From an uncultured Ruminococcus sp. (GTDB taxonomy: Bacteria > Bacillota > Clostridia > Oscillospirales > Ruminococcaceae): 9,871 bases of DNA. Positions 7,122 through 9,871 of this stretch are shown here, piece after piece. The stretch is taken from NCBI GenBank assembly GCA_900543105.1, contig UQQA01000091.1, positions 1 to 9,871 on the forward strand, read 5' to 3'. Under the pieces are notes generated by a model. The model worked only from the letters and a program-made list of their open reading frames with translations. It was not told the origin of the DNA and ran no database searches. How positions within the stretch are numbered: position 1 is the first letter of the stretch; each line of letters begins with the position of its first letter. The translations under genes and the position numbers were made by a program.

Positions 7122-8084
7122 TCAATAAATATCCCACTTTTTAATAGTTTCCTTGTGATCCATTTCAAGACCGAGGTTGTCAAGAAGCTCCTGCGCTGCG
7201 TTGTAGCCCATCTTCTTCTGACGGTTGTTCATAGCGGCAACCTCGAGGATAACGGCAAGGTTTCTGCCCGGCTTTACAGGGATCGTTGCGCAGGGAACTT
7301 TTACGCCGAGTATCGAGGTGTATTCGCTGTCAACGCCCATTCTGTCATAAACCTTTTCGCTGTCCCAAGGTTCAAGCTCAACGATCATATCGATCTTTTC
7401 CGTGACCTTTACAGCACCCATACCGAACAGACGGCGCGCGTTTACGATGCCGATGCCGCGAATTTCAAGGAAGTGTCGGATATTTTCGGGTGAAGAACCG
7501 ACAAGGCTTATGTTTGAAACCTTTCTTATCTCAACAGCATCATCAGCAACAAGACGGTGACCTCTCTTGATAAGCTCAACAGCAGTTTCGCTCTTCCCTA
7601 CGCCGCTTTCGCCGAGGATAAGCATACCCTCGCCGTATACTTCGATAAGAACGCCGTGACGAGTAATTCTCGGAGCGAGGTGGAGGTTGAGGAATGCGAT
7701 GAGTGCAGACATAAAGCTTGAAGTGCTTTCCTTTGAGCGGAGGAGCGGAACCTCATACTTCTGCGCGATAGTCACCATTTCGGGGAAATACGGCAGCTCT
7801 CGGGAGATTATGAGTGCAGGGATATGCTGTGCAAAGAGCATATCGAGGCGCTCCGTTCTCGTCTGCTCGTCAAGCGTTGCAAGGTAAGCAAACTCCATTT
7901 TTCCGAGTATCTGTATTCTTGCATTGCTGAAATATTCGTAGAAGCCCTGGAGCTGGAGTCCGGGACGGTTTACGTCATTTTCATCTATGAGTATCTTTGA
8001 AGCGTCCTGCGGAAGATATATCGCTTCAAGGTTGAATTCGTCAATAATAGCTTTGAGTTCAATGGTAAATTTCTTTTCAGCCAT
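7122..8084 (-). CDS. hprK: HPr kinase/phosphorylase
   Basis: Bifunctional enzyme that phosphorylates Ser46 of the phosphotransferase carrier HPr, or removes that phosphate, according to energy and fructose-1,6-bisphosphate state. This is the switch for CcpA-dependent carbon catabolite repression in Firmicutes. Length is 320 aa, normal. The N-terminal domain (1-130) is followed by the kinase core: TRHGVLIEV (141-149), Walker A GESGVGKS (158-165), LVADD (178-182) with the predicted catalytic aspartate, and the second signature EIRGIGIVNARRLFG (207-221). The start ATG has AAAGAGG at 8094-8100, eight to ten bases upstream. The gap to the DUF4250 gene is 23 bp, and the PHP gene follows after one base. 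HPr itself is not encoded in this window. Confidence 0.98.
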   Translation of the reverse strand: MAEKKFTIELKAIIDEFNLEAIYLPQDASKILIDENDVNRPGLQLQGFYEYFSNARIQILGKMEFAYLATLDEQTRTERLDMLFAQHIPALIISRELPYFPEMVTIAQKYEVPLLRSKESTSSFMSALIAFLNLHLAPRITRHGVLIEVYGEGMLILGESGVGKSETAVELIKRGHRLVADDAVEIRKVSNISLVGSSPENIRHFLEIRGIGIVNARRLFGMGAVKVTEKIDMIVELEPWDSEKVYDRMGVDSEYTSILGVKVPCATIPVKPGRNLAVILEVAAMNNRQKKMGYNAAQELLDNLGLEMDHKETIKKWDIY

Positions 8085-8107
8085 TTTCTTTTTCCTCTTT
8101 CATTTTA

Positions 8108-8284
8108 TCAGCAGAATTTATTGAGATTTGCGTCATATTCAAAGCCTGCGGCGGAAAGCTTCGCCGTGATATCGGCTTTGCTTGCATCAAGGTCGTCACA
8201 AAGTTCGTCAAGGCTTGCGTATTTATCGCGGAGCATTGTGTTCACATAGCTTAAAAGCATAAAAGGGTCATTCGGCAAAGACAT
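8108..8284 (-). CDS. DUF4250-family small protein
   Basis: Small 58-aa protein recognised as DUF4250 by its pattern: MSLPNDPFMLLSYVN at the start, LRDKYASLDELCDDLD in the middle, and GFEYD with NKF near the end. It is predicted to be helical, soluble and without a signal peptide; the function is unknown to me. The start at 8284 is chosen because an excellent Shine-Dalgarno, AAGGAG (8291-8296), sits six bases upstream and the family begins there. The same frame stays open up to 8407, but that stretch has no family similarity and runs through a hairpin. It lies 23 bp before hprK and is probably co-transcribed with it; the pairing may hint at a link to HprK but proves nothing. Confidence 0.88.
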   Translation of the reverse strand: MSLPNDPFMLLSYVNTMLRDKYASLDELCDDLDASKADITAKLSAAGFEYDANLNKFC

Positions 8285-8306
8285 AGTTTTCTCCTTAAAG
8301 ACAGAT

Positions 8307-8336
8307 AACACCGCTGCGGAAAACCGTAACGGTGTT
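8307..8336 (-). other. Stem-loop upstream of the DUF4250-hprK pair
   Basis: AACACCG (8307-8313) pairs with CGGTGTT (8330-8336); an inner CGG/CCG stem closes a four-base loop after a three-base internal loop on each side. On the transcribed strand it is followed by ATCTGTCTTTAAGGAG, with no U-run, so it is at most a weak terminator for the upstream gene. It may rather stabilise or shape the leader just before the DUF4250 ribosome binding site. Confidence 0.5.
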
Positions 8337-8343
8337 GTTATGG

Positions 8344-8376
8344 GGTCTGTGCAGACCGCACGGGAATATTCTTTTT
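8344..8376 (-). promoter_or_regulatory. Overlapping alternative pairings in the spacer downstream of the SHOCT-tailed gene
   Basis: On the minus strand the order is CAGACC (8376-8371), GGTCTG (8357-8352), CAGACC (8349-8344). The middle GGTCTG can pair with either flanking CAGACC, giving two mutually exclusive hairpins. The near one is GGTCTG-CA-CAGACC, almost loopless; the far one has a 13-base loop. This could be attenuator-like or coincidental. No protein-binding consensus is recognised. Confidence 0.3.
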
Positions 8377-8408
8377 CGTTTGGTCTGTCGGAAACCCTTA
8401 TGTACATT

Positions 8409-9554
8409 TTAGTAAAGGAACTTCATCAGCTTGGACTTTTCGGAAGCGAATTCTTCATCGTCCATCAAGCCCTCATCGTGCATAGCTTTGAGCTTCTTAA
8501 CGGCTGTCTGGAATTCCTCGAGCGACATCTTTTCTCCGTCCTTCGGAGTTGGGATATCAAGAGCCTTTTCTTTCTTTTCAGCGGATTTTTTCTCCTGCTT
8601 GGGTTCAGCCCTGACAGGTTCCTTTTCGGGTTCTTTCTCAAGCTGCTTCGGAGCTTCGGATTTATGCGTCGGAACGATCTTCGGTTCTTCGATAGCGTCC
8701 TCGCTGACATCGACTACGCCGATCTCTTCGATAGTTTCGTTCGGGATAAAGCCCGGATTCTCGACAGTCTGCGCTTCGGGAAGATCGGAAGTATCGGGGA
8801 TAACGATCTCATCGAACGAATCTGTGAGAGGAACTTCGGAAGTCTTTTCTTCGGCAGCTTCTTCGAGTATGGAAACATCGGCTTCGGGAGCGGCTTCAAG
8901 GATATCATCGATATCAACGGCATCGGAGTGCTTTGCAGACGGTTCTTCCCTGATCGGTTCTTCATTTACAGGCTCTTCAGCCTTTTTCTCGGGAACGATA
9001 GGTGTGAAATCGTCCAGACCGAGGATATCGGCAACGGTGAAATCTTCACCCTTCTTAGACTTTTTGTCCTGCTTGTCATAATCGGCGGTAGCGTTGAGGA
9101 ATTCCTCATCGGCCGCCTTTTTGAGGCGCTCACGCTCTTTCTGCTTCTCTTCTTCGCTCGGCTGCTTTTTCGGAGCGTGTTTTCTGTCATAATCAGCCTT
9201 TGCATCGTTGATAAGGCGCATGATCTCCTCCGCATTCGGGAAATGAGGGAGGATTATTCTCTTTCTTGACGGAACGCCCTTTTCGACCTCATCGCACTGA
9301 ACGTTGATCGGCTGGCTCTTATTATTGGTATTGATCGAGAGCTTTGTGATATCTTCAAGACCGCATATATACTTTCCGTATTCGGGATCGTCCTCCTTAG
9401 TTCCCTTCTGAACGCAGATATAGCCTGCGCCGTAGATATGTGCGGCAGTTATAGTAACAGTGATATCGAGCGGCTTTGAGAAAACGCTTTCCTTGTAGAT
9501 CGTTTCAAAACTTGCGAGCTTTTTCTCACTGTAAACATTTGTCTGATCGTCCAT
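8409..9554 (-). CDS. Uncharacterised protein with long charged disordered region and SHOCT-like C-terminus
   Basis: 381 aa; I do not recognise a named family for the whole protein. Residues 1-120 look globular with alternating beta-type segments (ITVTITAAHIYGAGYICV, then GLEDITKLSI), possibly PH-like as in other SHOCT-tailed proteins; that is a guess. Residues 120-335 are low-complexity, rich in Glu, Lys, Pro and Ala, probably disordered, with an acidic centre and a Lys/Glu-rich end (300-330). Residues 343-381 (SLEEFQTAVKKLKAMHDEG, then LMDDEEF) match the short C-terminal SHOCT-type helical pair. There is no signal peptide or membrane segment, so a cytoplasmic location is expected. The ATG at 9554 is preferred over a TTG at 9572 because AAAGTGGTG (9561-9569) gives a ribosome binding site six bases upstream. 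A strong promoter lies at 9650-9678. Confidence 0.85.
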   Translation of the reverse strand: MDDQTNVYSEKKLASFETIYKESVFSKPLDITVTITAAHIYGAGYICVQKGTKEDDPEYGKYICGLEDITKLSINTNNKSQPINVQCDEVEKGVPSRKRIILPHFPNAEEIMRLINDAKADYDRKHAPKKQPSEEEKQKERERLKKAADEEFLNATADYDKQDKKSKKGEDFTVADILGLDDFTPIVPEKKAEEPVNEEPIREEPSAKHSDAVDIDDILEAAPEADVSILEEAAEEKTSEVPLTDSFDEIVIPDTSDLPEAQTVENPGFIPNETIEEIGVVDVSEDAIEEPKIVPTHKSEAPKQLEKEPEKEPVRAEPKQEKKSAEKKEKALDIPTPKDGEKMSLEEFQTAVKKLKAMHDEGLMDDEEFASEKSKLMKFLY

Positions 9555-9582
9555 TTGTAACACCACTTTCAATAATAATACC

Positions 9583-9618
9583 GGCAGCTATGCAGAAAAA
9601 AACCGCAAAAAGCTGTCC
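9583..9618 (-). other. 5'-leader stem-loop of the SHOCT-tailed gene
   Basis: GGCAGCT (9583-9589) pairs with AGCTG-CC (9611-9618) with one bulged base and a loop of about 21 bases containing a T-rich tract. It lies in the predicted untranslated leader between the transcription start and the ribosome binding site. It is too weak to identify as a riboswitch; I know no family that fits. Confidence 0.3.
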
Positions 9619-9635
9619 GCAAACGTATTATCAAA

Positions 9636-9652
9636 AATACTTCACAAGTATT
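9636..9652. promoter_or_regulatory. Perfect 17-bp palindrome at -10/start site, candidate operator
   Basis: AATACTT-CAC-AAGTATT is a perfect inverted repeat with seven-base arms and a three-base centre. It overlaps the downstream end of the -10 box (9650-9655) and the predicted start of transcription near 9643, the classic place for a repressor site. A half-site-like ATACTT also occurs at 9741-9746. As RNA the same bases could form a small hairpin at the very 5' end of the message, followed by TTTTT. I do not recognise the regulator. Confidence 0.45.
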
Positions 9653-9678
9653 ATAGCATATTTTCTAACATTAGTCAA
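9650..9678 (-). promoter_or_regulatory. SigA-type promoter of the SHOCT-tailed gene
   Basis: On the minus strand: -35 TTGACT (9678-9673), a 17-bp spacer, then -10 TATAAT (9655-9650), preceded by TGC to give an extended -10 form. Five of six -35 and all six -10 bases match consensus at the ideal spacing, within an AT-rich region. Transcription should start near 9643, leaving a leader of about 90 bases before the ATG at 9554. It is the only strong promoter seen in the window. Confidence 0.85.
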
Positions 9679-9777
9679 ATAATATTAATAAAAACAGGTA
9701 TAGAATTTAGCGATAATTTTTTAGCTATTTATACAAAAATATACTTAAAGTTGTTTTTTATTTTTATGTGGTTTTTC

Positions 9778-9801
9778 AAAAAATTGATAAGGAATGTCCT
9801 T
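9778..9801 (-). terminator. Weak terminator-like hairpin
   Basis: AAGGA (9789-9793) pairs with TCCTT (9797-9801) around a three-base loop. Reading the minus strand, it is followed by ATCAA and then six T (9783-9778). The stem is only five base pairs and the T-run is offset, so this would be a poor terminator. It would suit the end of a minus-strand gene lying beyond the right edge. Confidence 0.3.
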
Positions 9802-9813
9802 TCTCACGATCTA

Positions 9814-9871
9814 TTATATGGTCACCTCTAAAAACCATAGTGCCTCAGATGCGCAGTCAGATTTTTCGTCA
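9814..9871 (-). other. Possible 3' end of a minus-strand ORF, or dispersed repeat, cut by the window edge
   Basis: One minus-strand frame is open from the edge (9870) for 18 codons and ends in tandem stops TAA-TAG (9816-9811); the peptide ends WFLEVTI. It is too short for a family call. The same bases contain TATGGT (9817-9822) paired with ACCATA (9834-9839). The sequence may instead be an end of a repeated element. Evidence is slight either way. Confidence 0.22.

Larger units (their letters stand above)
9573..9871. other. Gene-free AT-rich intergenic region
   Basis: About 300 bp without a confident gene. From left to right it holds the leader and promoter of the SHOCT-tailed gene (up to 9678), a very AT-rich stretch with no recognised motif (9679-9777), a weak terminator-like hairpin (9778-9801) and a possible ORF tail or repeat running off the right edge (9814-9871). 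No tRNA, CRISPR or transposase is seen. Confidence 0.7.

Noticed and set aside
7121..7183. N-terminal extension of the PHP hydrolase by 21 codons
   Set aside because: It lies fully inside hprK; the family begins with the DLHTHT strand right after the ATG at 7120.
8285..8407. N-terminal extension of the DUF4250 protein by 41 codons
   Set aside because: It crosses hairpins, has no family similarity, and a far better ribosome binding site precedes the ATG at 8284.
8340..9269. Plus-strand 309-codon frame opposite the SHOCT-tailed gene, rich in Phe and Leu, superficially membrane-like
   Set aside because: The hydrophobic look is the complement of Glu/Lys-rich codons on the real strand; no start signal or family likeness.
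9555..9572. TTG start for the SHOCT-tailed gene six codons upstream
   Set aside because: No ribosome binding site precedes it, and the extra codons contain the GTGGTG site serving the ATG at 9554.
1..9871. tRNA, rRNA, CRISPR arrays, transposase genes, prophage or defence genes
   Set aside because: No cloverleaf, spaced repeat array or recognisable mobile or defence protein was found on either strand.

Overview
The window looks like chromosomal DNA of a Gram-positive clostridial bacterium, most likely of the Ruminococcaceae/Oscillospiraceae (Ruminococcus-like). The grounds are the gene order hprK - PHP hydrolase - murB - rapZ - whiA - dnaE, a DUF4250 gene, purine-rich AGGAGG-type ribosome binding sites, and short dispersed repeats at the edges that resemble ones I remember from that group. 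The genus call is inference. All seven confident genes plus one uncharacterised gene lie on the minus strand, so the window reads right to left.

Right edge to about 9555: a gene-free AT-rich stretch of about 300 bp. It holds a near-consensus SigA-type promoter (TTGACT, 17 bp, TATAAT), with a perfect 17-bp palindrome over the -10 end and the predicted transcription start. A possible 3' tail of another minus-strand ORF, or a dispersed repeat, runs off the window edge. The promoter drives a 381-codon gene (9554-8409) for a protein with a globular N-terminus, a long acidic/lysine-rich disordered middle and a SHOCT-like C-terminus. After a structured 124-bp spacer come a small DUF4250 gene (8284-8108) and hprK (8084-7122), the HPr kinase/phosphorylase that controls carbon catabolite repression.

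A YcdX-like PHP hydrolase (7120-6398) starts one base after the hprK stop. A 119-bp imperfect inverted repeat, MITE-like, lies between it and murB. Then follow murB (6239-5313, peptidoglycan precursor reductase), rapZ (5316-4456, ATGA overlap with murB), whiA (4445-3510, 10-bp gap) and dnaE (3507-85, 2-bp gap, replicative DNA polymerase III alpha subunit). The last codons and stop of dnaE lie in a short tandem repeat, and the left edge is a hairpin-containing repeat-like sequence.

No convincing promoter or strong intrinsic terminator is visible between 8409 and 85. The block may therefore be one long transcription unit, possibly with internal starts, linking carbon signalling (HprK), wall precursor synthesis (MurB, RapZ), division/cell-cycle control (WhiA) and replication (DnaE). 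Nothing here is a clear novel defence or mobile system. The most interesting non-textbook items are the long inverted repeat upstream of murB, the palindrome on the promoter at 9636-9678, and the uncharacterised SHOCT-tailed protein.
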